A stretch of DNA of 64,000 nt, from the NCBI RefSeq assembly GCF_024204685.1, contig NZ_CP100350.1, positions 1,652,501-1,716,500 of the forward strand, given 5' to 3'. This DNA comes from Gilvimarinus sp. DA14 (GTDB taxonomy: Bacteria > Pseudomonadota > Gammaproteobacteria > Pseudomonadales > Cellvibrionaceae). Below the pieces are notes generated by a model. That model was not told where the DNA came from and ran no database searches. It worked only from the letters and a program-made list of their open reading frames with translations. This document shows, piece by piece, positions 56,217 through 64,000 of this stretch (position 1 is the stretch's first letter; each line of letters starts with the position of its first letter). The position numbers were made by a program, and so were the translations under genes.

Positions 56217-57818
56217 TCAATCGTTTTTTATCGGTAAGACTCTATCGCCCTTCCATACCATTCGGTACAAGTCGTGACGGCGGTCTTTTAGGTTCTGCAC
56301 TGTACCACTGTTGCGCGCCATAATCAGCGATTCGGGGCGTAAGTCGGCAAAGGCCACGGTTTCAACATTTGGGTCGGTATCGGCGGCAATGCCATCGCGG
56401 GCAAAGGCAAAGTCGCAGGGCGTGAGAATACAGCTTTGCGCGTACTGAATATCCATATTGGCAACGTTGGGCAAGTTGCCCACATTGCCCGACATAATAA
56501 CGTAAAACTGGTTTTCCACCGCACGGGCCTGGCACGAGTAACGCACCCGCAAATAACTTTGGCGCTCATCCGTACAGAAGGGAACAAATAAAAAGTGGAT
56601 GCCCTGATCGGCCAAATGTCGGGCCAGCTCTGGGAATTCCGAATCGTAACAAATTAATACCCCAATAGGGCCGCAGTCGGTATCGATGGCTTGTAAACTG
56701 CTGCCGCCCTCTATATCCCACCAGTAAACCTCGTTGGGCGTAGGGTGAATTTTGGGCTGCTCGAACATTCGGCCATCGCGCAGAAAAATATAGGCAATGT
56801 TTTCGATACGGCCATTTTCCATCCGAGTTGGATGAGAGCCTGCAATAATATTGACGTTATATTGCAGCGCCATATTGCGAAACGCCTCTTTGAGGCGCGG
56901 AGTGTATTTGGTGAGTGCTTCAATGGATTCGTAGGGCGTTAACTCTTGGTCTTCAATCGATAAAAGCTGCAAAGTAAACAACTCGGGGAAGACCACAAAA
57001 TCGCTTTTATAGTCGGCCACTACATCGACAAAATATTCGATGTATTTTAAAAACTCACTAAACGAATTAATTTTACGCTGCATGTACTGTACAGTTGCCA
57101 CGCGTACCACCTCAGGGGTGCGCACCCCATAAGTTTTGCGCGGCTTGTCATCTTTTTTAATGACCTTGGGGTTTTCCCACTTCATGTGTGCGGCATAGCC
57201 TAAAGACTGTTTGTCTTCATCCAAATAGTCTTTGAGAATGCCGATAATTTCAAAACCGTTGCGCAACTGAAAAGACAGCACCGGGTCTTTAGCTTTTTTG
57301 TGGATCACCTGGTCCACGTAATTTTCCACGGTTTTAAATTTCTTGATCCGGCGGGCCAGGTTAGGCATTCGCCCGGCAAACACCACGCCTTTTAAGCTTA
57401 AAGATTCACACAGCTTTTTGCGTTCGTTGTACAAGCGCTGCCCGATTCGGTAACCGCGATAGGCGTCGTCGATGCACACTTCCATGCCGTACAACCACTC
57501 GCCGTTAATATCGTGGCGCGATGCGTAGCCGTTGCCGGTGATCTCGACCCAATTGTGGGGCTTAAGAGCCACTTTGCCCGAGATACGAAAGGTAGCACAG
57601 TAACCCACCAGCACGTCTCCCACCATGACGACAAACTGCCCCTGGGGAAAGGTATTGATCTGACCGACAATCGCCGAACGTACATAGGCTTCCATACCCA
57701 CCGGGGTATAAACACGATCCGATAAATCCACAATGGCATCCACATCGCCCAAGGTAGCGTTGCGCACAATCAAATGCGATTTGGGATCGGCGAGCTTATT
57801 GTCTGCGGACGTAACCAT
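56217..57818 (-). CDS. GNAT acetyltransferase fused to nitrilase-family amidohydrolase
   Basis: Two-domain enzyme of 533 residues. Residues about 15-200 are a GNAT N-acetyltransferase (VVMVGDVLVGYCATFRIS, GMEVCIDDAYRGYRIGQRLY, an A-motif RGYRIGQ binding acetyl-CoA). Residues about 235-515 form a carbon-nitrogen hydrolase with the triad Glu279 (VVFPELFTL), Lys356 (EQPKIHPTP) and Cys390 (VLICYDSEFPE). This fusion is known in many proteobacteria as a bifunctional protein of uncertain function. Complete. Divergent from cti with 78 bp between. Confidence 0.93.
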   Translation of the reverse strand: MVTSADNKLADPKSHLIVRNATLGDVDAIVDLSDRVYTPVGMEAYVRSAIVGQINTFPQGQFVVMVGDVLVGYCATFRISGKVALKPHNWVEITGNGYASRHDINGEWLYGMEVCIDDAYRGYRIGQRLYNERKKLCESLSLKGVVFAGRMPNLARRIKKFKTVENYVDQVIHKKAKDPVLSFQLRNGFEIIGILKDYLDEDKQSLGYAAHMKWENPKVIKKDDKPRKTYGVRTPEVVRVATVQYMQRKINSFSEFLKYIEYFVDVVADYKSDFVVFPELFTLQLLSIEDQELTPYESIEALTKYTPRLKEAFRNMALQYNVNIIAGSHPTRMENGRIENIAYIFLRDGRMFEQPKIHPTPNEVYWWDIEGGSSLQAIDTDCGPIGVLICYDSEFPELARHLADQGIHFLFVPFCTDERQSYLRVRYSCQARAVENQFYVIMSGNVGNLPNVANMDIQYAQSCILTPCDFAFARDGIAADTDPNVETVAFADLRPESLIMARNSGTVQNLKDRRHDLYRMVWKGDRVLPIKND

Positions 57819-57896
57819 AAATTGCCTCGTTCAGTTTAAGCGATCACTTTATAGCAAAACCCCTGTGGTATGCTACGGCGTCTGGAGGATAGCCGA

Positions 57897-60221
57897 ATGA
57901 AAAAACGTACCACCGCCCTGCTGCTTTTTATTTTAACCGGTTGTGCCGTTATTGGAGCCTCCTCGATCGATATCGAATTCGGTAAACCCAGCCCTCGTGA
58001 ATTGAGCGCCGGTGGCGACGCGAGCCATTACCAACAAGCCGTCAAACCGATTATCGAAACCCGCTGCACCGTTTGCCACGGCTGCTACGACGCCCCCTGC
58101 CAGCTAAAGCTGGACGCCGATATAGGACTGCTGCGCGGCGCCAGCAAAGAGAAAGTCTACAATGGCACCCGCCTGCTGGGCGCCGAGCTGACCCGTCTGT
58201 TTACCGATGCACAATCCACGGCCGAGTGGCGAGACAAAGGTTTCTACCCTGTACTTAATGAACGCGAAGACAGCGCCAAAGCCAATCTGCAAGCCAGCGC
58301 GATGGCGCGCATACTTAAGCTAAAGCAAGCCCATCCACTACCCACCCAAGCGGTGCTTCCCGACAGCTTCGACTTCTCAACAGACAGAGAGCAATATTGC
58401 CCCAGCATTGAAGAGTTTGATGATTTTGCCGAGGAAAAGCCGCTTTGGGGTATGCCCTATGGCCTGCCGGGGCTTGAACAAACTGAATATGAAACCCTGT
58501 TGACCTGGCTGCGCCAGGGGGCCGCACTGGGCGCTCAACCGGCCATTAGCGCAGGCCTGCTGGACAAAATAGCCCGCTGGGAAGATTTTTTTAACGGCCC
58601 ATCGCTCAAGGCGCAGCTGGTTAACCGCTACTTGTACGAGCATTTATTCCTCGCCAGCCTGCATTTTGAAGCCTCCCCAGAGACAACCTTTAAACTGGTG
58701 CGCTCCAGCACTCCACCGGGCGAACCAATTGAGCGTATTGCCACGCGCCGCCCCTTTGACGATCCAAAAACCGAGCGGGTTTACTATCGCCTGTGGCACG
58801 ACCCCAGCAGCCGCTTAGCGAAAACCTACATGCCCTACACCCTCAGTGAGGCGCGTATGGCTAACTGGCAAAAATGGTTCTACAAAGAGCCCTACCAGGT
58901 AAGCAAACTGCCCGGCTACCAACCCGAAACCGCCGCCAACCCCTTTGACAGTTTTGCCCAGCTGCCAGTGGATGCGCGCTACCGGTTTTTGCTGGATGAA
59001 GCACAGTTCACCATCATGAACTTTATTAAGGGGCCAGTCTGTCGCGGTCAGGTAGCGCTGAACGTTATTGAAGATCACTTTTGGGTGTTTTTTGTCAGCC
59101 CCGATACCATTGACCCCGCCACCGACAATGCCTTTTTTCAAAGCAATGCCGAGCATTTACGCCTGCCCGCCGAAGCGGGGAATACCTTTCGCCCGCTATC
59201 GCGCTGGCTGGAATACGCCCATCTGCAAGAGGATTACCTAAAGGCAAAAGCGCAATATGTGCGAAAGCGTGTCGGCACCTACAAGGAAATCAACCTGGAG
59301 TTAATTTGGGATGGCGAACAGAGCAATGACAACTCGGCACTGACGATATTTCGGCACAACGACAGCGCCTCTGTTGTTCGTGGCCTGGTAGGCCCCGAGC
59401 CCAAAACCAGCTGGCTAATAGACTACCCACTGCTCGAGCGTATCCACTATTTGCTGGTGGCAGGCTTTGATGTCTATGGCAACGCCTCGCATCAGCTTTT
59501 AAGCCGCTTGTACATGGACTTTTTGCGTATTGAAGGTGAGATGAACTTTGTCGCCCTGCTACCCAAGCAGGCCCAGGACCCGCAAATCAAAAGCTGGTAC
59601 CGCGGCGCCGAAGACGATATCAACACCTACTTAAACCGCTACCTGGATAATTTGCCCGAGGTAGGTCTGATTGACTACCGCACAGAGGAGCCCAAAACCG
59701 AGCTTTTACAGGCCCTGCAAAAGCACGTAAAACCGAGCCAGCGAGACAGCAAAGCGATTCAGGCACTGACCTGGCCACAGGAGCTGAAAAGTGAACTGGC
59801 CCAACTGCAAGCCACCCAGGGCACCCCGGCAAGCATTATGCCCGAGGCCAGCTTGCTGTTAATTCCCCAGCAGGGCGTTTTTAGCCTGCTGCGCACCAGC
59901 GCCCACAGTAATGTCGCCTCACTGCTCGACGAGCAAGATCGACGCCGCCCCAATGAGGACCGACTGGTAGTAACCGCTGGCGTAGTGGGCGCTTACCCAA
60001 ACACATTTTGGCTCGTGGACCAGAACCAATTACCGGACTTTGCCAGAGTCATGGCCCAACTCGGCAGCGAGGCTGACTACCGCAAGCTAAAAGCCAAGTA
60101 CGGCATCAGCCGCGCCGATCCCAACTTCTGGCAGATCAGCGATCAAATACTGACTGCATACCGCCAGCAGCAACCTCGCTCGGCAGGTTTGCTGGACTAC
60201 AACCGGCTGGAAAATCGCTGA
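57897..60221 (+). CDS. cti: Fatty acid cis/trans isomerase Cti
   Basis: Periplasmic heme enzyme that converts cis to trans unsaturated membrane fatty acids under solvent or heat stress. ATG at 57897 (GGAGGAT upstream; the frame is open from 57870) gives 774 residues. The signal sequence MKKRTTALLLFILTGCAV resembles a lipoprotein signal (LTGC, Cys16). The heme c motif is CTVCH (Cys57, Cys60, His61), as in Pseudomonas Cti, followed by CYDAPCQL. The long C-terminal region has LSRLYMDFLRIEGEMNFVAL, typical of the family. Divergent from the GNAT-nitrilase gene. Confidence 0.93.
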   Translation: MKKRTTALLLFILTGCAVIGASSIDIEFGKPSPRELSAGGDASHYQQAVKPIIETRCTVCHGCYDAPCQLKLDADIGLLRGASKEKVYNGTRLLGAELTRLFTDAQSTAEWRDKGFYPVLNEREDSAKANLQASAMARILKLKQAHPLPTQAVLPDSFDFSTDREQYCPSIEEFDDFAEEKPLWGMPYGLPGLEQTEYETLLTWLRQGAALGAQPAISAGLLDKIARWEDFFNGPSLKAQLVNRYLYEHLFLASLHFEASPETTFKLVRSSTPPGEPIERIATRRPFDDPKTERVYYRLWHDPSSRLAKTYMPYTLSEARMANWQKWFYKEPYQVSKLPGYQPETAANPFDSFAQLPVDARYRFLLDEAQFTIMNFIKGPVCRGQVALNVIEDHFWVFFVSPDTIDPATDNAFFQSNAEHLRLPAEAGNTFRPLSRWLEYAHLQEDYLKAKAQYVRKRVGTYKEINLELIWDGEQSNDNSALTIFRHNDSASVVRGLVGPEPKTSWLIDYPLLERIHYLLVAGFDVYGNASHQLLSRLYMDFLRIEGEMNFVALLPKQAQDPQIKSWYRGAEDDINTYLNRYLDNLPEVGLIDYRTEEPKTELLQALQKHVKPSQRDSKAIQALTWPQELKSELAQLQATQGTPASIMPEASLLLIPQQGVFSLLRTSAHSNVASLLDEQDRRRPNEDRLVVTAGVVGAYPNTFWLVDQNQLPDFARVMAQLGSEADYRKLKAKYGISRADPNFWQISDQILTAYRQQQPRSAGLLDYNRLENR

Positions 60222-60306
60222 TTTGCGCGGTGTGGACGGAAAAAGCACTGACAGGGCGAAGTGATACACCTACAATCGGCCCCCCGTTCAATGCTAAAGT
60301 GCGCCC

Positions 60307-61410
60307 ATGACCGCTTCTCTGCTGCCTGAAAAACCGTTGCTTATCTCCCCTTCGCTGGCCGCCACCATAGGCCTTGAGGAGGCTCTGTTGCTGAGTGTTA
60401 TGGCAGAAGCAGAACACAGCTGTCAGCTATCACAGCCGATGCTAACCGAGCGCCTGCCATTTTGGCCCGCCGAGGATATCCAGCGTATTGCCAAAAACCT
60501 GCAGGAAAAGGGGCTGATTCAAATAACCAGCGCCCCCTACACCCAGAGCGCAATGCTCGCTTGGCGATTTAGTCCCGGGGTGATCGCGCGCGAACCACAG
60601 GCCTCTGCCCCTGCCAGCGCGCCCCCAGCGCCGCCTGTTAGAGCGCGCCAGAGCAATCAAATTGGCCCCCATTGGCAGCCGGACAACGAATTAAAAGCAC
60701 AGCTGGCGCAGTACAACATTCCCGACTATTTTATTCGCCAGCAAGTACCGGAGTTTGTCACATATTGGCGCGAGCGGGGCGAAGCCCACCACAGCTGGGG
60801 GTCAAAGTTTCTCAAGCAGGTAGTGCGCCGCTGGCGCGAGCACGAAGCGGGGATGTTCCAGCGCGAGCAAGACACCCCCATGAGCGCCGAATGGCGACCA
60901 TCGCGCGATGCCATGGTGCTGCTGGTGCGCCACGCCGGCATTAATCAGGCCTTTGTCGAGGATGCCATTCCCGAGTTTGTGCTTTACTGGCGCGAGCGCG
61001 GTGATGTCGGCCGTACCTGGAACACTCGCTTTATTCAGCATGTAAAACGCCAGTGGGCCAAATACACCAGCGCTTTGGAGCACGACCCCGACCCCAAGCG
61101 TATTCCCGACAACTGGCAGCCAGGGCAAGATGTATTCGATGTGCTGGCGCTGGCAAACATAGACTTAGACTTCGCGCGTCAGCAAATTCCTGAATTTGTG
61201 CTTTTCTGGCGCGAGAGCAACCGGGTGCACAGCTCCTGGAACACAAAATTTTTACAACATGTAAAATTCCACTGGGCGCGCCAGCATGCGCTCAGCCAAG
61301 TATCACCACAGGGTAATAACCATGTCCGACAGCAACCAGTTGCTGGATCAAGTACAACGCGAGATAGAAGCCTCGTCGAAGACCTCACCGACCGCAGCTG
61401 GGCAAGCTGA
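60307..61410 (+). CDS. Protein with three DnaT-like ssDNA-binding domains
   Basis: Probable primosome or helicase-loading accessory protein of 367 residues. The N-terminal ~90 residues look like a winged helix (EEALLLSVMAEAEHSCQLSQ) and are followed by an Ala/Pro linker (about 97-113). Three DnaT-like modules follow at about 121-178, 196-252 and 269-325, each with the pattern W-P...I...F....PEFV.YWRERG....W...F..HV...W, e.g. PEFVLYWRERGDVGRTWNTR. DnaT is an E. coli primosomal protein that binds single strands. Its 3' end overlaps the start of the lambda-P-like gene by 89 bp in another frame. A triple-domain version is notable. Confidence 0.82.
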   Translation: MTASLLPEKPLLISPSLAATIGLEEALLLSVMAEAEHSCQLSQPMLTERLPFWPAEDIQRIAKNLQEKGLIQITSAPYTQSAMLAWRFSPGVIAREPQASAPASAPPAPPVRARQSNQIGPHWQPDNELKAQLAQYNIPDYFIRQQVPEFVTYWRERGEAHHSWGSKFLKQVVRRWREHEAGMFQREQDTPMSAEWRPSRDAMVLLVRHAGINQAFVEDAIPEFVLYWRERGDVGRTWNTRFIQHVKRQWAKYTSALEHDPDPKRIPDNWQPGQDVFDVLALANIDLDFARQQIPEFVLFWRESNRVHSSWNTKFLQHVKFHWARQHALSQVSPQGNNHVRQQPVAGSSTTRDRSLVEDLTDRSWAS

Positions 61411-61999
61411 GCAGACAGAGCCCCGCCGGCAGGTAACCGACGCCCACATTGACGCGCTCAATGAGGTGTTTGCGCTGTTTCGTATCAATTACCACAACCA
61501 ATATTACAAGGCCTATAGCGACGCAGCGGTACTGGGGCAAATCAAAAAACTATGGCTGGATTCGCTGCTGCGCTTTGAGCCTGAAACGATTCGCCGCGGC
61601 GCCCGCGAGGTTATTGAAACCAGCGAGTTTTTGCCCACACTGAACAAAATGATTAACGCCTGCCAGGGCGATCCCAAGAAACATGGGCTTAAAGATTCCC
61701 ACGCAGCCTATGTTGAAGCCTGCCAGGCGCCCTCACCTAAAGCGGCATTTAAGTGGAGCCACCCTGCAGTTTATTATGCGGGCAAAGCCGCCGACTGGTA
61801 TTTTCTTGCCAGCTCCAGCGAGCGCCAGGCATTCCCGGTATTTGAACAACATTACAAACGCTACTGTGAGCGCGTCATGAACGGCGAAACACTCACCCCG
61901 CCAGACACCCCGGCCCTCCCCGAATCTGTCGAGGTACCCCTTTCAAAAGAAGAGAATAAAAAACGTCTGGATGCGCTGCGCAAAGAGCTGGATCTGTAA
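61322..61999 (+). CDS. Replication protein P-like helicase loader
   Basis: A 225-residue protein resembling phage lambda P, which loads DnaB at origins. The conserved helicase-interaction region contains VTDAHIDALNEVFALFRINY, IKKLWLDSLLRFEPETIRRG and FLPTLNKMINACQ (compare FLPSPGQFVAWCR in lambda P), and later FKWSHPAVYYAGKAADWYFL. The end (SKEENKKRLDALRKELDL) is a basic helix as in P. The ATG at 61322 lies within the DnaT-like gene and has AGGGTAATAACC before it; an in-frame ATG at 61286 is less likely. Together with the preceding gene it resembles the dnaT-dnaC pair of E. coli in layout. No phage genes are nearby. Confidence 0.8.
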   Translation: MSDSNQLLDQVQREIEASSKTSPTAAGQAEQTEPRRQVTDAHIDALNEVFALFRINYHNQYYKAYSDAAVLGQIKKLWLDSLLRFEPETIRRGAREVIETSEFLPTLNKMINACQGDPKKHGLKDSHAAYVEACQAPSPKAAFKWSHPAVYYAGKAADWYFLASSSERQAFPVFEQHYKRYCERVMNGETLTPPDTPALPESVEVPLSKEENKKRLDALRKELDL

Positions 62000-62016
62000 T
62001 TAGAGTTAGTATTGTT

Positions 62017-62838
62017 ATGACATTTCAACAAAAATTTTACGCCCTAGCCGCTGCGCTAGTCCTCTACAGCATCGGCACCCTGGGCCTGACCATCTATCTC
62101 AGCCAGCATAGCTACCAACCCGCAGGCGTTGCGTTATTACACGGCAAAACCCCATTGCCGAACCTGAAAGCCATCAGTGATATTCCCCAGCGCAAACAAA
62201 CTTTCGTCGCACTGCTCGAACCCTTAATTGCCGAGAAGAACCAAGCGCTTCTGGGGCTGCGCAGAGAAGTGCTGGCGCTGCATAAGAAGCTAAATGAGGG
62301 TTCTGCGTTAACTCGGGTGGAGCAGGAGCGGCTCGAGCGATTAGCCAGACGCTACAATATCCGCGTCGAAGGCCTGACCCCACTTGAGACCAGCAGCCTG
62401 CTGCTAAAACGCGTGGACATTATTCCGCCGTCTATGGTGGTAGCTCAAGCGGCTAAAGAATCCGGTTGGGGCACATCGCGCTTCGCCCGCGAGGGCAACA
62501 ACTTATTTGGCCAGTGGTGCTACACCAAAGGTTGCGGCATAGTGCCGGGCCGGCGCAGTGCCGGAGCGCGCCACGAGGTGCAGAAATTCCCCGGTATTGA
62601 AGATGCCATCAACGCTTATTACCACAACATCAACACACACAAAACTTATCGCGAACTGCGCAATATTCGCGCACGGGCACGTCAATCGCACAGCCAGCTA
62701 AGCGGTTTAAACCTGATTCAGGGATTAAACGGCTACTCCAGCCGCGGAGAGGTTTATGTTCAAGAACTCGCCGAACTGATTCGCTACAACCAGTTCGCCA
62801 AGCTGGACATATCAACGGCAGAACTTACCGACAGTTAA
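62017..62838 (+). CDS. Bax-like glucosaminidase-domain protein
   Basis: Predicted cell-envelope hydrolase of 273 residues with an N-terminal membrane anchor or signal (FYALAAALVLYSIGTLGLTI). The C-terminal half is a mannosyl-glycoprotein endo-beta-N-acetylglucosaminidase-type (Bax/FlgJ) domain: PSMVVAQAAKESGWGTSRFA with the catalytic Glu, NNLFGQWCYTKGCGIVPG, AINAYYHNINTHKTYRELR and LNGYSSRGEVYV. This pattern is typical of E. coli Bax. Starts 17 bp after the P-like gene, so read-through is possible; overlaps the converging DUF924 gene at the stop codons. Confidence 0.9.
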   Translation: MTFQQKFYALAAALVLYSIGTLGLTIYLSQHSYQPAGVALLHGKTPLPNLKAISDIPQRKQTFVALLEPLIAEKNQALLGLRREVLALHKKLNEGSALTRVEQERLERLARRYNIRVEGLTPLETSSLLLKRVDIIPPSMVVAQAAKESGWGTSRFAREGNNLFGQWCYTKGCGIVPGRRSAGARHEVQKFPGIEDAINAYYHNINTHKTYRELRNIRARARQSHSQLSGLNLIQGLNGYSSRGEVYVQELAELIRYNQFAKLDISTAELTDS

Positions 62839-63377
62839 AAAGACGACCCCGGCAGCTGTAAGAAAGCGAGTTCTTCCGCCGTACTTTTACGCCCGAGCAC
62901 TTGATTGCGATGAGGGTAGCGGCCAAAGCGGTCAATAATGGCTTTGTGCTGACGCTCAAATTTTAAATTAATGGCGTTTCCCAGACGAGCAAAAAGATCC
63001 AACGCCGTCTTATGCACCTGCGGGCTTTCACTGTGCATATACGGCATGTAGAGAAAACTACGCTCCTCAGCTGTCAACTTGTTATCCCAGCCCCGCTTAA
63101 CCGCAAACACAGCCAACGCCAGAGCCTGGTCGTCATAAGCAAACGCCTTAGCGGTATCGCGAAACATATTGCGACTAAACTGATCCAGTACGATAACCTT
63201 AGCCAGTAATGATCTAGGTGTATCTTTATCGCTGGGTGCGACATTTTCGCAGACAATGCTATGCAGCTCAGCAAAGCGCGCGCTAATGGTACGATCCAAA
63301 CGATCACTTTTTTTAAACCAGTCTTGTGGCTTGAGCTCTACAAACCAAAACTTTAGCACCTCTTCCAGGTCACTCAT
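62835..63377 (-). CDS. DUF924 family protein
   Basis: A 180-residue helical protein of the DUF924 family (tetratricopeptide-like fold, function unknown). The start at 63377 gives MSDLEEVLKFWFVELKPQDW; RSLLAKVIVLDQFSRNMFRD, FLYMPYMHSESPQVH and FGRYPHRNQVLGRKSTAEE are characteristic. It overlaps the bax stop by four bases in convergent orientation and starts 11 bases after the stop of the deacetylase gene, so it may be in the same transcript as the latter. Confidence 0.92.
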   Translation of the reverse strand: MSDLEEVLKFWFVELKPQDWFKKSDRLDRTISARFAELHSIVCENVAPSDKDTPRSLLAKVIVLDQFSRNMFRDTAKAFAYDDQALALAVFAVKRGWDNKLTAEERSFLYMPYMHSESPQVHKTALDLFARLGNAINLKFERQHKAIIDRFGRYPHRNQVLGRKSTAEELAFLQLPGSSF

Positions 63378-63388
63378 GGCCATTCCCT

Positions 63389-64000
63389 TTAGTCTGTGTG
63401 CTGCCAATCGCCATTACTATCGGTGACAAACCAGGGCTGTGAAAACCAGAAGAAGCGGTCAGAACCGGAAATAGAAGCGGTACAATTATAGCGAGAACGC
63501 CCTGGCTTTAGACCTGCATCGCTTCGCACAGAAATTATCGCCCTATCTCGCATTACCTCCATTGGTTTGCCATTCCAGAAGCACTGCACTCGGGCCGCTA
63601 AGGAGTCATTCTCGAGCTCCAACTCAAGCATCGGACGGCTACCCCCCCTTACAATTGGCTCGTCGAGTTTATTATTGCTGTCGTCACGCAAAATCCTATT
63701 GGCCAGCGGCAAGGGCTGTGACATGACCTTGTCAGGGAAAGTATCCATATTGCCGTAAGAGCTGCCCATGGGAAAACGCGGCAGGGCCAAGAAGTCACTG
63801 TCCGGCCCCACTGCACCCGAGTGCTGCGCAAAGCCCACGTACCCCATACCTTCAACCAGCGCCAATAAAGGAGCACTGTACTCCCCGTAGGGGTAGGCGA
63901 GATATTTCTCAGAGCCTCCTAGCGCCTCTTCAATAATTTGCTGGGAAGACTCAATCTCGTCGCGCATTCTTTCACGCCACTGCTTTTGCGTTTCGCCTTT
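63389..64000 (-). CDS. Polysaccharide deacetylase family protein, 5' end outside window
   Basis: C-terminal 203 codons of a larger protein; the frame is open through 64000 (KGETQKQWRERMRDEIESSQ), so the start lies beyond the window. The part visible has the NodB-like C-terminal motif YLAYPYGEYSAPLLALVEGM and GYVGFAQHSGAVG, DFLALPRFPMGSS, typical of carbohydrate esterase family 4. The last ~110 residues form a beta-rich extension (LEDDSLAAR-like LELENDSLAARVQCFWNG). Catalytic His/Asp motifs of the N-terminal half are not in view. Substrate not known. Confidence 0.82.
   Translation of the reverse strand, partial: KGETQKQWRERMRDEIESSQQIIEEALGGSEKYLAYPYGEYSAPLLALVEGMGYVGFAQHSGAVGPDSDFLALPRFPMGSSYGNMDTFPDKVMSQPLPLANRILRDDSNNKLDEPIVRGGSRPMLELELENDSLAARVQCFWNGKPMEVMRDRAIISVRSDAGLKPGRSRYNCTASISGSDRFFWFSQPWFVTDSNGDWQHTD

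Noticed and set aside
60307-61999. Prophage, suggested by the lambda-P-like gene
   Set aside because: Flanked by cti and bax-like genes with no integrase, capsid or lysis genes.

Overview
The window looks like chromosomal DNA of a marine, polysaccharide-degrading gammaproteobacterium, most likely from the Cellvibrionales/Cellvibrionaceae (relatives of Saccharophagus, Gilvimarinus, Simiduia). Three things point there: the classic gammaproteobacterial block nnr-tsaE-amiB-mutL-miaA-hfq-hflX-hflK-hflC next to purA; very large TonB-dependent receptors (TBDRs) of the Xanthomonas/Caulobacter type; and a secreted lipoprotein hydrolase with a polyserine linker plus a GH18 chitinase. The genus is inference; no rRNA is present. 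Region by region: 1-1.9 kb holds the divergent ilvC/ilvY pair with an operator-like palindrome. 1.9-7.8 kb is a two-gene glycan locus: a TBDR and, downstream, an outer-membrane lipoprotein whose GH5 mannanase-like module has lost both catalytic glutamates, so it is predicted to be a surface glycan-binding pseudoenzyme. 8.1-9.6 kb has a HAD phosphatase and a solute-binding-like protein. 9.8-10.4 kb has tRNA-Leu(CAG) followed by repeats that each begin with the tRNA 3' end, similar in layout to the rtT repeats behind E. coli tyrT. 10.7-16.0 kb carries rnk, azurin and a Fur-box-controlled ferric-iron ABC operon. 16.2-18.0 kb encodes a Card1/Can2-like CARF-nuclease translationally coupled to a glutamine amidotransferase, with no CRISPR nearby. 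18.1-19.3 kb is ada. 19.4-22.8 kb is a second, solitary TBDR with two LacI-type operators that resemble the one upstream of the first TBDR. 22.9-30.3 kb is an accessory stretch (DUF599, glycosyltransferase, SDRs, two phospholipase-D/cardiolipin synthases around a small secreted protein). 30.6-44.6 kb is the conserved housekeeping block (purA, hisZ, hflCKX, hfq, miaA, mutL, amiB, tsaE, nnr, queG). 44.8-57.8 kb carries gnd, several hydrolases, orn/rsgA, a rhodanese, an MscS channel whose stop codon lies in a perfect 45-copy heptamer repeat, an LLM oxidoreductase, a GH18 chitinase and a GNAT-nitrilase fusion. 57.9-64 kb carries cti, a DnaT-like/lambda-P-like replication pair, a Bax-like glucosaminidase, a DUF924 protein and the end of a polysaccharide deacetylase. 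How the parts fit: the two TBDRs, the pseudo-GH5 lipoprotein and the chitinase suggest a life on polysaccharides, with sugar uptake probably governed by an unseen LacI-family repressor. The Fur-box operon handles iron; the mutL-hfq-hfl block is core maintenance. The least conventional items are the catalytically dead GH5 lipoprotein, the CARF nuclease-amidotransferase pair, the triple-DnaT/lambda-P pair, the tRNA-tail repeats and the heptamer array.
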